Shown: positions 8,874 to 17,543, counted from the stretch's first letter. The stretch: DNA of 64,000 nucleotides from Kalymmatonema hyalinum WJT4-NPBG1 (GCA_019359075.1 JAHHIB010000015.1:34331-98330), one strand, 5' to 3'. Notes: generated from the sequence alone by a model not told the origin. Numbers and translations: made by a program.

Positions 8874-9935
8874 ATGGCAGCAACGGACAAGCAAGGTGTG
8901 AAGACGGAAACGCCAACTCAAGCACCAAAGCAGGAAGCAGGAAGACCACGCAAATCAGCCAAACTCCCAACCGAATCATCGGTTGAAAGTGAATCAATAG
9001 TGACAGCACATATTGATACTAATTATGCCGACAAGGAGTCTTTGAAACCAGATGGTTTAACTACTAATGCTAAAAGTTTAGATGCAGAAGGAGAAAGTAG
9101 CTATGAACAAAAGATAAATGTAGATGTCGAAAAAGAAAATCCTTCATTCTCCAAAAAAGATGATAAAGCTAAGGATGAAAATGCAACTGATAATAAAGCT
9201 GGCAGTACTTCTGTAGCAGGAAAATCAACCTCTAAAGCTGTAGAGACACACACAATTCACTTAGTTGATGGAGAAAAAGGAGGCGCAGGAAAAAGTTTTC
9301 TATCGCGGGCATTTATTGAGTATTGTCAATACAAAGGTTTGGATTTTGCAATTGTGGATGCTGACACATCTAACCAGGATATTTTGAAGATTTATCCAGG
9401 GTGCATTGAAGCATTCTTTAGTGACGACGAGAAGCAACAAAAAGAAGCGGATCAGATTTTTGAGTTGGCATTAAAGAAATCAGTATTAGTCAATTTACCT
9501 GCTCAAGTTTACAAAAAAGTAACGGAGTGGATTGATAACAATGGTTTGATTGAATTGGGGAAGGAGAAATCAATTCGATTTGTGAAGTGGTTTGTTTGTA
9601 CAGGAGGACACGATTCGGTTGAGTTTTTTGTCGAATCGCAGCAACACTTTGAGAATCGTCTAACTCATGTTTTTGTGAGAAATAAGGGCTTATGTGATGA
9701 GTGGAGTTATGTGTCTAATCTAGACAAGTACAAAGATGTCCAAAAAAAGTATAGCTTTGTGGTGATGGACTTTCCCAAGTTGGCACACTGGGAGAAGAAT
9801 ATGGTGGATCGGCTACAAATCAAGTTTGAATCAGCTTGTACTCACCCAGATTTTGGCGTTGTTTCACAACAGAAGGTGAAAAACTTTTTGAAGGGGGCGT
9901 TTAAGGCATTTGAAGGCACGGGGTTAGTCCAATGA
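8874..9935 (+). CDS. ParA/MobD-like P-loop ATPase with long disordered N-terminus
   Basis: 353 aa. Residues 1-120 are charged and low in complexity (Lys/Glu/Ser/Thr-rich). The ATPase starts with HLVDGEKGGAGKSFLSRAFI, a deviant Walker A (KGGxGKS) of the ParA/MinD class, followed by FAIVDADTSNQD (Walker A') and YSFVVMDFPKLAHW (Walker B). Comparable ATPases act in plasmid partition or recruit relaxosomes to the membrane (MobD/VirC1). Being encoded next to ParM/ParR and a relaxase, it could link segregation to mobilisation. Its stop overlaps the next start (ATGA). Confidence 0.75.
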   Translation: MAATDKQGVKTETPTQAPKQEAGRPRKSAKLPTESSVESESIVTAHIDTNYADKESLKPDGLTTNAKSLDAEGESSYEQKINVDVEKENPSFSKKDDKAKDENATDNKAGSTSVAGKSTSKAVETHTIHLVDGEKGGAGKSFLSRAFIEYCQYKGLDFAIVDADTSNQDILKIYPGCIEAFFSDDEKQQKEADQIFELALKKSVLVNLPAQVYKKVTEWIDNNGLIELGKEKSIRFVKWFVCTGGHDSVEFFVESQQHFENRLTHVFVRNKGLCDEWSYVSNLDKYKDVQKKYSFVVMDFPKLAHWEKNMVDRLQIKFESACTHPDFGVVSQQKVKNFLKGAFKAFEGTGLVQ

Positions 9936-10636
9936 ATGGCACAAGTAAGTTGGTTGATGAAGACAACACAACCAGCATTGATGAGTTACTAACTGCTGCC
10001 TTGGTGGGGAAGAGTGAAGAATTTAAAAAACGAGTTTGGGATTACGTGGGAAAATCTGGACTAGTACCGGGAGATCCATTGTTGTTAGTTCTCCTAGCAA
10101 CGGGCAGATTGGAAGTTCTGCTAGAAGATGCGCCGGATACTCTAGAGCAATTGTTCAAAAACTGGAGTAAAGAAATCTCACGAAATTTGGAGTTGGTGGA
10201 ATCTGCAACACTTGAACGCCAAAAGTTAGCGATCGCTCGTGCAGCTGCTGATTTGATTAAAAAGGTAGAACAACAAGAAGCCCGTCGCTTGTCCACTATG
10301 ATTCTACCCGCTGCTGGACTTGTGACAGCCATCTTGAGTTTAGGATTTATCCTTGGCATGAGTATTCCTCCTTGGTTGGAGGGTGGACTTTCCCAACCGC
10401 AGCGTCTCACTATGAACCAGCTTGAGGCGTTGCGTTGGGCAGAGTCAAATGAAGGTAAGTTTGCCCGTAACCTAATGAAATGGAATGCCGGATATTTGGA
10501 TAACAAAGAGTGTCAGAAGGACGCTCAAAGTTTAAAAGTGACACTGACTCAAGGAAATAGGAAAGCATCTTCAGGGTTTTGCATCCTATGGACAGTTCCC
10601 CCAAACGAGCGCAAGTTTGAAAATTCACCCAAATGA
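9932..10636 (+). CDS. Membrane protein of partition/mobilisation operon
   Basis: 234 aa. A soluble helical N-terminal half contains VPGDPLLLVLLATGRLEVLL and a coiled stretch (ERQKLAIARAAADLIKKVEQ). A single hydrophobic segment follows near residues 125-145 (MILPAAGLVTAILSLGFILG), then a small C-terminal domain. Both ends overlap neighbours by four bases (ATGA), so it is translated as part of the ParM-ParR-ATPase unit. It resembles conserved cyanobacterial plasmid membrane proteins of unknown role and may anchor the ATPase at the membrane. Confidence 0.6.
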   Translation: MNGTSKLVDEDNTTSIDELLTAALVGKSEEFKKRVWDYVGKSGLVPGDPLLLVLLATGRLEVLLEDAPDTLEQLFKNWSKEISRNLELVESATLERQKLAIARAAADLIKKVEQQEARRLSTMILPAAGLVTAILSLGFILGMSIPPWLEGGLSQPQRLTMNQLEALRWAESNEGKFARNLMKWNAGYLDNKECQKDAQSLKVTLTQGNRKASSGFCILWTVPPNERKFENSPK

Positions 10637-11682
10637 GTAGCTATCCCTATATTTTAATTCCCAAGCTTTTGCTTGATTTTATGTCAAAGCAAGGAGATAT
10701 GTCTGACTTCTATGTAAGGGATAAGATGGGATTTAAAGAGCAATCTTTAGAAGCAGTTTGCGAAGCAAATTTACAACTTTTGTGGAAGCGATTGTATCAA
10801 TTGGTTGGAGGACTTGTCACTATTCCTGCATGGACTACACTGTGTCACGTCCTAGTATTGCTTCCAGGCATTATTTTATCACTTGCCGCCATTAAAGGGT
10901 TTCTGATTTTAGGAGTGTTTGGCGATTTGGGATGGCTCATGCTAACGACTTGTGGGTTGGGAGGAATGGCGCTGCTGTGGTTCATTGTTCACTTTCAAGG
11001 GAGTCAGTCGCTTGACAGTAATTTGGAACACAAGAAATCAATTCACAACCCATTACCTGAACACCTCAGTAATGTTCAAAAAAACGAAGCTTCGCCGCTG
11101 AATTCAAATAGTCAGAAACTGCACCGCCTCAAACAACTTAAACTCACACTTTACCAACAAGTCAGGCAACCTGTGGGAAAAAGTGATGCTCCTGTTGGTG
11201 CAAGCGAACGGACATTTAGGGAGGTTATAGAGCAGCATTTTGATTCTTTGTGCGTACAAACGCAACTTAATTTTCCTGTCACAATTAACGCTAAAGAATA
11301 CGCCTACAGCACAGACTTTGCAATCGTCTTTGCAGAGATTGGGTTATCGATTGATGTTGAAGTTGATGAGCCTTATGATTACAAATCTAAACAACCAACT
11401 CATTGTATTGACAAGTCCAACGATGCAATTCGTAATCAGTATTTTATTGAGGTGAATTGGATAGTTATTCGCTTTAGTGAAGCGCAGGTTGTTCTGTATC
11501 CTCATTCTTGCTGTAAAACGATTGCTAAAGTCATTAGTAGGATAACAGGATTAAAGCGGTTTGATAAACAGTTTGTTGATATTCCCGACCTCAAGCCTAC
11601 ACCTATGTGGACTTATCGGCAAGCCAAAAGAATGGCGAAGGCTCGTGTCCGCGCTCGCTATTTGTCATGTCGAAGTTTTTGA
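10633..11682 (+). CDS. Membrane-anchored DUF559/Vsr-like nuclease-fold protein
   Basis: 349 aa. Two hydrophobic segments lie near residues 60-115 (LCHVLVLLPGIILSLAAIKG and WLMLTTCGLGGMALLWFIVH). The C-terminal domain (about 190-310) follows the DUF559/Vsr-like PD-(D/E)XK plan: a Glu in TFREVIEQHF, an Asp in YSTDFAIVF, IDVEVDEPYD in place of the usual ELDGxxH core, then D-x-x-R (NDAIRNQYF) and NWIVIRFSE. The altered core may mean changed or lost catalysis. It is the last gene of the overlapping operon. Possible roles are processing of transferred DNA or nucleoid attachment at the membrane; function is inferred. Confidence 0.6.
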   Translation: MSSYPYILIPKLLLDFMSKQGDMSDFYVRDKMGFKEQSLEAVCEANLQLLWKRLYQLVGGLVTIPAWTTLCHVLVLLPGIILSLAAIKGFLILGVFGDLGWLMLTTCGLGGMALLWFIVHFQGSQSLDSNLEHKKSIHNPLPEHLSNVQKNEASPLNSNSQKLHRLKQLKLTLYQQVRQPVGKSDAPVGASERTFREVIEQHFDSLCVQTQLNFPVTINAKEYAYSTDFAIVFAEIGLSIDVEVDEPYDYKSKQPTHCIDKSNDAIRNQYFIEVNWIVIRFSEAQVVLYPHSCCKTIAKVISRITGLKRFDKQFVDIPDLKPTPMWTYRQAKRMAKARVRARYLSCRSF

Positions 11683-11888
11683 ATGGTTAATACGTAAAAA
11701 GATAAATGTTAATTTGTTTTATGACCTAAGGCAGTTTTGTATGTTTGCTTCGGCTTATTGTTTTGATATTCATAACATACAACATCAGTCGCTTTAGAGG
11801 ACAAATTATTAGATATAAGGAATTTGAATGTAAATTAAGAGTGAGAGAAGATTTGTAAGTCGAACCATTAGTTACAGGTAGTTAAATA

Positions 11889-12260
11889 ATGAATACTAAT
11901 CTAGCTACGAACGCAGAGTACCTAATTTCTGAAATTGTGCAGGAAGTTTTAAAAGACTATCCATCAATAAGAGAGTCGGTTGAAACTTACCGGGAATTTT
12001 CTGATTTTGATAGTGAGTACCATCCTCAACAAGTCAATGTTTACTTGGATGATTGCTGGGCTGCTGGTTGGAAATCTAATGGTCAAGTTGATGCAATGCC
12101 CAGTTTGTTATTAACAACTACTGCACGTCCAGAAGTAGTGGAAATTGAGGTAGATGGTGAACCAGGGCTAATTTTAGTGCAAGGTGTAGAAGTCCTCAAT
12201 CGCATTGAAAATATTTCTGGTCACGAATTATGGCTGGTTAATAAAGAAGCAGCTGCCTAA
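11889..12260 (+). CDS. Hypothetical protein (123 aa)
   Basis: Starts MNTNLATNAEYLISEIVQEV with a helical N-terminus, then an acidic mixed region (SDFDSEYHPQQVNVYLDDCW) and a beta-rich C-terminal part (VVEIEVDGEPGLILVQGVEV). No catalytic motif or named family recognised. It lies about 200 bases downstream of the partition operon, on the same strand and 50 bases before the next gene, so the two probably form a transcription unit. Confidence 0.55.
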   Translation: MNTNLATNAEYLISEIVQEVLKDYPSIRESVETYREFSDFDSEYHPQQVNVYLDDCWAAGWKSNGQVDAMPSLLLTTTARPEVVEIEVDGEPGLILVQGVEVLNRIENISGHELWLVNKEAAA

Positions 12261-12310
12261 GCACCAATAGAATTTACAGTTCATAAAAATGTTTTTTGCA
12301 GGAGTGACAT

Positions 12311-13663
12311 ATGGCTGCAACAAGAGCGCTTTTATCGATAGAGCAAACCCAGGAATTTATCCAAGAATTGGCAAACCGAATGGATGCTAAATCTGGGGAT
12401 AAGATTAATATCCAGATGGGGAAAAACTCAGTTTATGAGGGTGTTGTTGGACAGGAACCAGAGATGAGTAAGCTCACAGAAACTCGTGTAGGAGTGTTGC
12501 GAGCAGCGATTGATATGGATACTCCTGCACTTGGACAAAAGGGTGAGCCTTCCAACATTAAACAGGCGCTTGTGATTGAAAAGAACGACGAAGAGGTGTT
12601 TCGATTTGAGAAAGGTCAAGTCATTGAGAGTCAATTAATTGAACCAGAAATCACAAATTCACAATCAGCCCAAATAGAGGGAGTAGAAGTTGTTTCCCAA
12701 GATAAAGTGGCATTTGAGTCTGTAACTCCTTTTGAGGTAATTCATAAGGAAGTAGACGCATCTCAATTAAGAGAAGAAAGTCATGTTCGCGCCTCCACCA
12801 AACAATTTATCGAAGAGAAAGAGCAGCAAGCTCAACTTCAACGAGAGGAGAACTCGAAAAACTGGCAGTGGTTCCAAATGTCCAAAATTGAGGAGAGGCA
12901 GGGCGCTTACTCTGGTTCAGTCTCCATTGAAGCAATTCAGGAATTAGCGGTGAGTAAAGCTCCGGTGCCAGAGAATCTGCGTTCAGAACGGGATGGTGCA
13001 GTTCAAAAAGCCCAGCAGTTTGTCCTCCAAGTTGCTCATAAGGCACTCCAACAAGAAGGTAAAGAACTTGTCCCTAGTGTCAGAACAGCGACAGTAAGTG
13101 GCTATACCATTACCCAAAATCAGGCAACAGGTGATTTATCAATTGACAAATCGAATCAAACGTTTTTGCGGCATGATACAGGAAAGATTGAGCAGAGTTA
13201 CCGTCCTGATGGAGTTCTCAAGGCTAAAGGAGACGAAGTGACTCATAACCGTTTGTTGACCAAAGATTTGGACAACTTTGATTACATCGAGCGCAAGCAA
13301 CTGACGCGGGATAGTCTTGCTCCGTTACGTGACATGGTAAATGTGTACGGCAAAGAAGGGAAGGTACCAATTGAGACGTGGGTAGGTGGCACTAGAGAGA
13401 ATGCAAAGATTGAGAAAATGCAAGGTCGTGCCTTTGTTTCCGAAAAGGCAGGGATGCAAATTATTGATTCTGGCAAACATTTGCAAGTTCGAGATATGGA
13501 AGGTAACCTCCAGATGAAGGCTTATGGTGACAAGGTGGAAAAGCCATTTACAAGGGAGCAGGTTAAAGACTTTCAAGCACGTTATGCGGTTGTCCAGCAG
13601 CTAAGAGCAGAGCGCACTGGGCAATTGCAGAAACAATCGGCGGGCATGGAAATAGGAGGATAG
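12311..13663 (+). CDS. Large hypothetical plasmid protein (450 aa)
   Basis: Soluble, Gln/Glu-rich, with no signal peptide or membrane segment. The N-terminal segment (LLSIEQTQEFIQELANRMDA) is followed by a charged coiled region near residues 140-200 and a C-terminal part with repeated beta-like blocks (TVSGYTITQNQATGDLSIDK and VSEKAGMQIIDSGKHLQVRD). A ribosome binding site (GGAG at about 12301) precedes the ATG. Related proteins appear to travel with cyanobacterial plasmid mobilisation regions, but I cannot assign a function. Confidence 0.55.
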   Translation: MAATRALLSIEQTQEFIQELANRMDAKSGDKINIQMGKNSVYEGVVGQEPEMSKLTETRVGVLRAAIDMDTPALGQKGEPSNIKQALVIEKNDEEVFRFEKGQVIESQLIEPEITNSQSAQIEGVEVVSQDKVAFESVTPFEVIHKEVDASQLREESHVRASTKQFIEEKEQQAQLQREENSKNWQWFQMSKIEERQGAYSGSVSIEAIQELAVSKAPVPENLRSERDGAVQKAQQFVLQVAHKALQQEGKELVPSVRTATVSGYTITQNQATGDLSIDKSNQTFLRHDTGKIEQSYRPDGVLKAKGDEVTHNRLLTKDLDNFDYIERKQLTRDSLAPLRDMVNVYGKEGKVPIETWVGGTRENAKIEKMQGRAFVSEKAGMQIIDSGKHLQVRDMEGNLQMKAYGDKVEKPFTREQVKDFQARYAVVQQLRAERTGQLQKQSAGMEIGG

Positions 13664-14080
13664 AGGTGGTGAGCGATACGCCTGAAGGCGTCTGCGCTCT
13701 CGTCCCGAACGCTCTTTGCGTGTCCCTATGTCCTCCGGACATGCAAAGAGCGTTCGCGCAATCGCACGGAGTACCCGCTAAAGGCGAACGCTCCTCTTAG
13801 GAGGTTATCCCTTCTGAAAACTCCTGTCAATTCGCTACGAATTTGTAAAATTCTGTACTTAATTGCAAATAATCCTGGTTTGAAAATGCCTTGATTGCGG
13901 GTCACTACAGGTAGCGATGAGCTGGCTATAGTAGAGCACAAATGACACAAAAGTGGATACAAGTTGCACTACTTGTAAGTGATGAAATTTTTCACTCTAC
14001 CTTCATAGTATATAAATCATGTCACAAGAGCAAAAAACTACCATACCAAGTACAAGCCAGGATTTTACAGTTTCGGAAGT
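13664..14080. repeat. Intergenic repeat with 19-bp hairpin
   Basis: The segment holds a strong inverted repeat, stem 13707-13725 with 13737-13755 (GAACGCTCTTTGC...GCAAAGAGCGTTC, one G-T pair, 11-nt loop). It is embedded in the ATACGCCTGAAGGCGTCTGC-type palindromes common in Nostocales. The remainder, to the HNH gene, is AT-rich; frames within it show no convincing family. Confidence 0.6.
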
Positions 14081-14386
14081 TTAATTTTTGATTGTTAATT
14101 CCAGTGACAATTGACCAGGAGAGATATTTCCTCGTCCAAATCGGTGGTAATGGAGATGACAGCTACTGCACAAAGGGGCAAGATTTTCTAATCGATTATC
14201 TTCTGGATTAAAGTTCCAATGATGAACTTGAAGAGTATAAGCTCTACGTTCAGATAAAGTCCAACTTTGAGTTTTTTCACCCGGTTTCAAACAAACCCTA
14301 CCACACTTTTGGCAACACCACCCTACTGATTCTTTCACAGCGGTGGCTATTTCTTTCCAGTTTGATGCATAGCGACTTTTGCTCAT
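14081..14386 (-). CDS. HNH endonuclease
   Basis: 101 aa from the ATG at 14386 (MSKSRYASNWKEIATAVKES); a longer in-frame version would overlap the opposed ABC-ATPase remnant and is unlikely. Zinc-knuckle cysteines appear in WCCQKCGRVC and CSSCH, framing the catalytic LQVHHWN and the ENLAPLCSSCHLHYH end, so all HNH core residues (H-H, N, H) are present. This small stand-alone type, with SWTLSERRAYTLQVHH, is common in cyanobacteria. It probably nicks or cuts DNA; whether it is a homing, restriction or repair nuclease is not evident from context. Confidence 0.8.
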   Translation of the reverse strand: MSKSRYASNWKEIATAVKESVGWCCQKCGRVCLKPGEKTQSWTLSERRAYTLQVHHWNFNPEDNRLENLAPLCSSCHLHYHRFGRGNISPGQLSLELTIKN

Positions 14387-14429
14387 TATTATGTCAATTT
14401 TTATACAAAAAATGTGTAAAAGACATGAA

Positions 14430-14635
14430 TGACATCTGATTCGTTGGCAATTGTAACTCATGAAATGGGATTTGCCAGAGTTGCTGCTAGTCGAATTATG
14501 TTCCTCGAGCAAGGGTGTTTGATAGAGGACACTACACCAAGTGAATTTTTGAACACTCCTCAGTGGGAGCGCAAAGCAGTTTCTAGAAAAAATGCTGTAG
14601 CTCAGAGTATTCTTCAGATAAATAGACTGCAGTGA
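14430..14635 (+). pseudogene. Polar amino acid ABC transporter ATPase, C-terminal fragment
   Basis: The frame reads LAIVTHEMGFARVAASRIMF followed by EQGCLIEDTTPSEFLNTPQ, matching the H-loop (THEMGFA) and C-terminal tail of GlnQ/HisP-type ATPases. Walker A, the signature motif and Walker B are all missing. It is a 3' remnant of a chromosomal-type gene, placed head-to-head with the HNH gene. Confidence 0.75.
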
Positions 14636-14708
14636 TGAAATCAGACTTGTGATCTATGGTAAGTTCAACCGCTTGCAAGGCTTTAAAAATTCAGTACTTT
14701 TCCATGAT

Positions 14709-16133
14709 TTACACCAACTTCTTGATATCTCCATAAGCTCTGTAGAAGCCTCCCTGGCTAGCTTCTCGAATTTCCTGCACGAGGTAACGGCTGCCCTCGT
14801 GCCGAATATCTCTGGGAAACTGCACCATCCACTCTGGGTTGTACCCAACAGAGACAACCCGCACTCGCAGTTTGCCCTCCTGACGGAAACATTCGACTAT
14901 CACCCCCGCAGAGGAATCAGATACAGTTTCTAGGGTGGTCGCAACAGTTGCTGCAGGGGCTTCTTGAGCTTGGATAGAGACGACTTTCGGGAGTTGTCCA
15001 GCTTGGGCAGCTTCAATTGCCTTCGTGCTGGCATCAATGCAGGACAGCACACCATCGGTTGTGACGATGTAGAGGCGCTCTCCCCAGAACTGCATTGAAA
15101 GTGCTGAACCACAACCCGTTCCTAATTTCCACAGTCGCTTGCCCTTCTGGTCAAAACAGTAGATGGAAGACGAGCTATCTCCTGCAAAAACATACTGACC
15201 TCTAGCAGCTGTAGCGCAGGAGTATACCGAAGCATCACAAGTATAGATGCTTTGAGGCTCGCCACTCGCTTTGCTGAAACTGTAAATTTTCTTGCTGCTG
15301 GTTCCTGCGTAAACTGTATCCGCTTCTTGCCAGCCAAATAGCACACTACCCTCTGTGGCTTGGTGCCAGAGTTGCCGTCCCTGTTCGCGTTCATACAGGG
15401 TCACACCTCTGGTGTGACCCTGATAAAACCCTTGGGTATCACATCGTACCATCCAACCCAACTTACCTGAACTGAGGCGCGTCCACTGCACCTCTCCTTC
15501 GGGATCAATCTTGGCTAACCCCCCGTTGGCATCAGACACGCCAAGAATGCCATCGTGGATATCCAGCCAAAAAATATCAACATGCTCGTCAATCTCATAA
15601 GCTAGCCGAGGCAGCTTGCCAGTGAGATCATAAACGTTGCCATCGTCACATCCGACATAAATCCAGACATCATCCGCCACAATGCATTTAACTCCCTCTG
15701 GCAACTGGTACTGATTTAACACTTGCCCTTGGTGATCGAGCTTAAAGACTTGCCCCTGTTGATTGCCCAGCCAGCAGTGCTCACCATCGATGAAAATACC
15801 AAAAGCCGGAGAGCCAGAGTCAAAGCGCCATAGAATCGGCGCTCGCAGACCTGTTGATGGGGTGCTGGTAACCTGACGACGGGTACTAGGACGCTTCTGT
15901 CGCCCACCCATGACTGCATACTCATAGCCTTTTTTCAGTTTTTCTTTAATCTTCTTGTCTGCTTCTGCCTTGGCTTTTTCAGGAGTTGCATAGGTTTTGG
16001 TCTGGATTTGTCCCGATTCACTAATTCGACCAAAACGGATGCGAACTTCAGCCCCATCAACCGTGACTTCATAAAACTTGTGGGAACTTCCAGAGGCCTC
16101 AGACAGTTCTAGATAAGTTATCTGTGCTGACAT
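14709..16133 (-). CDS. WGR-domain and PQQ-like beta-propeller protein
   Basis: 474 aa. Residues 1-85 form a WGR domain (SSHKFYEVTVDGAEVRIRFG, RISESGQIQTKTYATPEKA), a module thought to bind nucleic acid and found in PARPs and MolR-like proteins. Residues 95-380 are a repeated beta-propeller with PQQ/WD-like blades (ILWRFDSGSPAFGIFIDGEH; VFKLDHQGQVLNQYQLPEGV; IYSFSKASGEPQSIYTCDAS; YCFDQKGKRLWKLGTG). A C-terminal small domain follows (VECFRQEGKLRVRVVSVGYN). Function unknown; a DNA-damage or invader sensor is possible. A perfect 12-bp hairpin lies inside the gene at 15396-15422. Confidence 0.75.
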   Translation of the reverse strand: MSAQITYLELSEASGSSHKFYEVTVDGAEVRIRFGRISESGQIQTKTYATPEKAKAEADKKIKEKLKKGYEYAVMGGRQKRPSTRRQVTSTPSTGLRAPILWRFDSGSPAFGIFIDGEHCWLGNQQGQVFKLDHQGQVLNQYQLPEGVKCIVADDVWIYVGCDDGNVYDLTGKLPRLAYEIDEHVDIFWLDIHDGILGVSDANGGLAKIDPEGEVQWTRLSSGKLGWMVRCDTQGFYQGHTRGVTLYEREQGRQLWHQATEGSVLFGWQEADTVYAGTSSKKIYSFSKASGEPQSIYTCDASVYSCATAARGQYVFAGDSSSSIYCFDQKGKRLWKLGTGCGSALSMQFWGERLYIVTTDGVLSCIDASTKAIEAAQAGQLPKVVSIQAQEAPAATVATTLETVSDSSAGVIVECFRQEGKLRVRVVSVGYNPEWMVQFPRDIRHEGSRYLVQEIREASQGGFYRAYGDIKKLV

Positions 16134-16183
16134 GGTGCATACTTTTTAAGGGTGCAGGAGGATTAATCAAAATAATGCCCTAA

Positions 16184-16352
16184 ACTGTTCTAAATTTTAC
16201 CAATTCACCTGACTACTTTGGTAGAGTTAAGACTAGTAAAGTCGAAAAAATCATACAGATAGAGGTCGCGCAACTGGGTGAGCACATACACAAAGTTCGG
16301 GAAACTGATACCGTTCGCTTGCTGAGGTTTGCCGTCAAGTACCTAGGACTTT
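16184..16352 (+). other. Coding-like C-terminal remnant
   Basis: A stop-bounded 55-codon frame with a strongly protein-like end: SPDYFGRVKTSKVEKIIQIE, then LGEHIHKVRETDTVRLLRFA, finishing VKYLGL. There is no start codon. It looks like the preserved tail of a deleted gene; I do not recognise the family with confidence. Confidence 0.3.
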
Positions 16353-16369
16353 AATGGATTGGTACAGAT

Positions 16370-16654
16370 TCAGCTGGCTAATTTTAGTAGGGCACGCTTG
16401 CACAACCTAAGCGACTGACGGAGCCGTATTACCAATTTTCGGAGATGTCTAATGGCTTTTGGGGTTGGCGTATATCTGGGTTGGCGATAGTAACGGAGTC
16501 CAAATCCAAATTCTTGCCACAAGGCACGAAATTCATACTGGGTTAGACTTTGGTAGAACACTCCTGCTTTGGTGCGATTGCGCAAAGCCCAGACGCCAGA
16601 GGCGTATCGCCGTTTACCACGAAAAAATGAGGGTTTTACAAACATAATTTTCAA
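16370..16654 (-). CDS. Doubtful small basic protein
   Basis: Up to 94 codons, very Arg/Lys-rich (IRHLRKLVIRLRQSLRLCKR). Part of the N-terminal sequence is encoded by a GCCAGAGGCGTATCGCCG-type short repeat (about 16590-16612), so the true protein, if any, is shorter. The middle (SLTQYEFRALWQEFGFGLRY) looks coding. Possibly a degraded gene. Confidence 0.25.
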   Translation of the reverse strand: MKIMFVKPSFFRGKRRYASGVWALRNRTKAGVFYQSLTQYEFRALWQEFGFGLRYYRQPRYTPTPKAIRHLRKLVIRLRQSLRLCKRALLKLAS

Positions 16655-16691
16655 TTAGTCCGCGAATATTTTCACATAGTCTGCGACAATT

Positions 16692-16780
16692 TTCACGCTG
16701 GGCCGCGAACCGACAGCTTTCACGCTGGGCCGCGAACCGACAGCTTTCACGCTGGGCCGCGAACCGACAGCTTTCACGCT
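16692..16780. repeat. Three perfect 27-bp tandem repeats (iteron-like)
   Basis: Units at 16692-16718, 16719-16745 and 16746-16772 are identical (TTCACGCTGGGCCGCGAACC plus GACAGCT), followed by a partial unit (TTCACGCT, 16773-16780). Degenerate copies precede them (CCGCGAA...TTCACATAGTCTGCGACAATT, about 16661-16691). They end 52 bases before the start of a ribbon-helix-helix protein gene. The GC-rich units stand out from the AT-rich flanks. They could be an operator, centromere or replication iterons bound by that protein. Confidence 0.8.
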
Positions 16781-16832
16781 CCCGTTGTCTCTTGTAAACT
16801 GTCTATCCAGTGGTGTATAAACTGGTGTAGAA

Positions 16833-17420
16833 ATGGCAAAAGTTGAACGAGAATCAATTAACTTTAAGCTTCCCAAGTCCTTGATCAAAGAGCTTAGGGC
16901 AAAAGCTCGCGAGCTGAACACCACAGCTACAGATTTGGTCACCCAAGGTTTACACCACGTTCTTGGTTCTTCAGATAGTACAGATAATAATGTAGAAACT
17001 CGTCTACACCAACTAGAAGAAGAATTGCAGCATTTGGCTCCTCGTATAGAAAAGCGTGCAGAAAGTAGTACAGAAACTCAGCAACAACAACGCTTTAGTG
17101 ATTTGGAACAACAGATAAAAGTACTCGCCAATCGATTAGCACTCATTGAGTCAGCCTTGGTGCAACTACAACGCAACCCAAGTACTCAAAGGGGGCGCAA
17201 ATCATCTGGCTACCCGTACTATCAACAAGCCAGTATAGAATTACAACCAATGCCAGAAGAAAACCTTGCTAAAAGACTCGCGGTTGATGTAGCCAATCTG
17301 AGCAATCAACGCCAAACCCTAAGTCCAAAGGAATTTCTGTCATGGTCCCGGTCACGCGACCCAGGCAGTGTGGGCTGGCGCTACCAGGAGCAGGAGGCTA
17401 TTTATTTTCCGGTGAAATGA
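16833..17420 (+). CDS. Ribbon-helix-helix DNA-binding protein with coiled coil
   Basis: 195 aa. Residues 1-45 follow the RHH plan: a beta strand (RESINFKLPKSLIKELRAKA), a helix, then LNTTATDLVTQGLHHVLG. Residues 55-115 form a Gln/Glu-rich coiled coil. A Gly/Ser/Tyr-rich linker leads to a C-terminal segment ending WSRSRDPGSVGWRYQEQEAI. RHH proteins bind direct repeats as dimers, and the 27-bp tandem repeats immediately upstream are the obvious candidate site. A plasmid copy-control, partition or autoregulatory role is inferred. Confidence 0.65.
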   Translation: MAKVERESINFKLPKSLIKELRAKARELNTTATDLVTQGLHHVLGSSDSTDNNVETRLHQLEEELQHLAPRIEKRAESSTETQQQQRFSDLEQQIKVLANRLALIESALVQLQRNPSTQRGRKSSGYPYYQQASIELQPMPEENLAKRLAVDVANLSNQRQTLSPKEFLSWSRSRDPGSVGWRYQEQEAIYFPVK

Positions 17421-17543
17421 AAATAGGTGCGCGGTGTGGCTCAAGTTTAGTTTGTCCCGTACTCAGTTAGTGATTTTGATGGCGATTGCGCGGAGCGTAC
17501 TGCCCTTACGGGCGATCGCCTAATTGTCAAACAAGTTTAGATC

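Noticed and set aside
11240..11797. Two plus-strand frames overlapping the DUF559-like gene
   Set aside because: They are alternative-frame shadows of the longer, better supported gene; the second only extends past its end by chance.
13726..13962. 78-codon minus-strand frame next to the 19-bp hairpin
   Set aside because: One end is made of palindromic repeat and the rest shows no recognisable domain; possibly gene debris but not supportable.
16692..16780. CRISPR array
   Set aside because: The repeats are directly contiguous with no spacers, and no cas genes are seen in the window.
16655..16942. Minus-strand frame with three repeats of the peptide VKAVGSRPS
   Set aside because: It is the translation of the 27-bp tandem repeats and overlaps the start of the RHH gene on the other strand; no start signal and low-complexity product.
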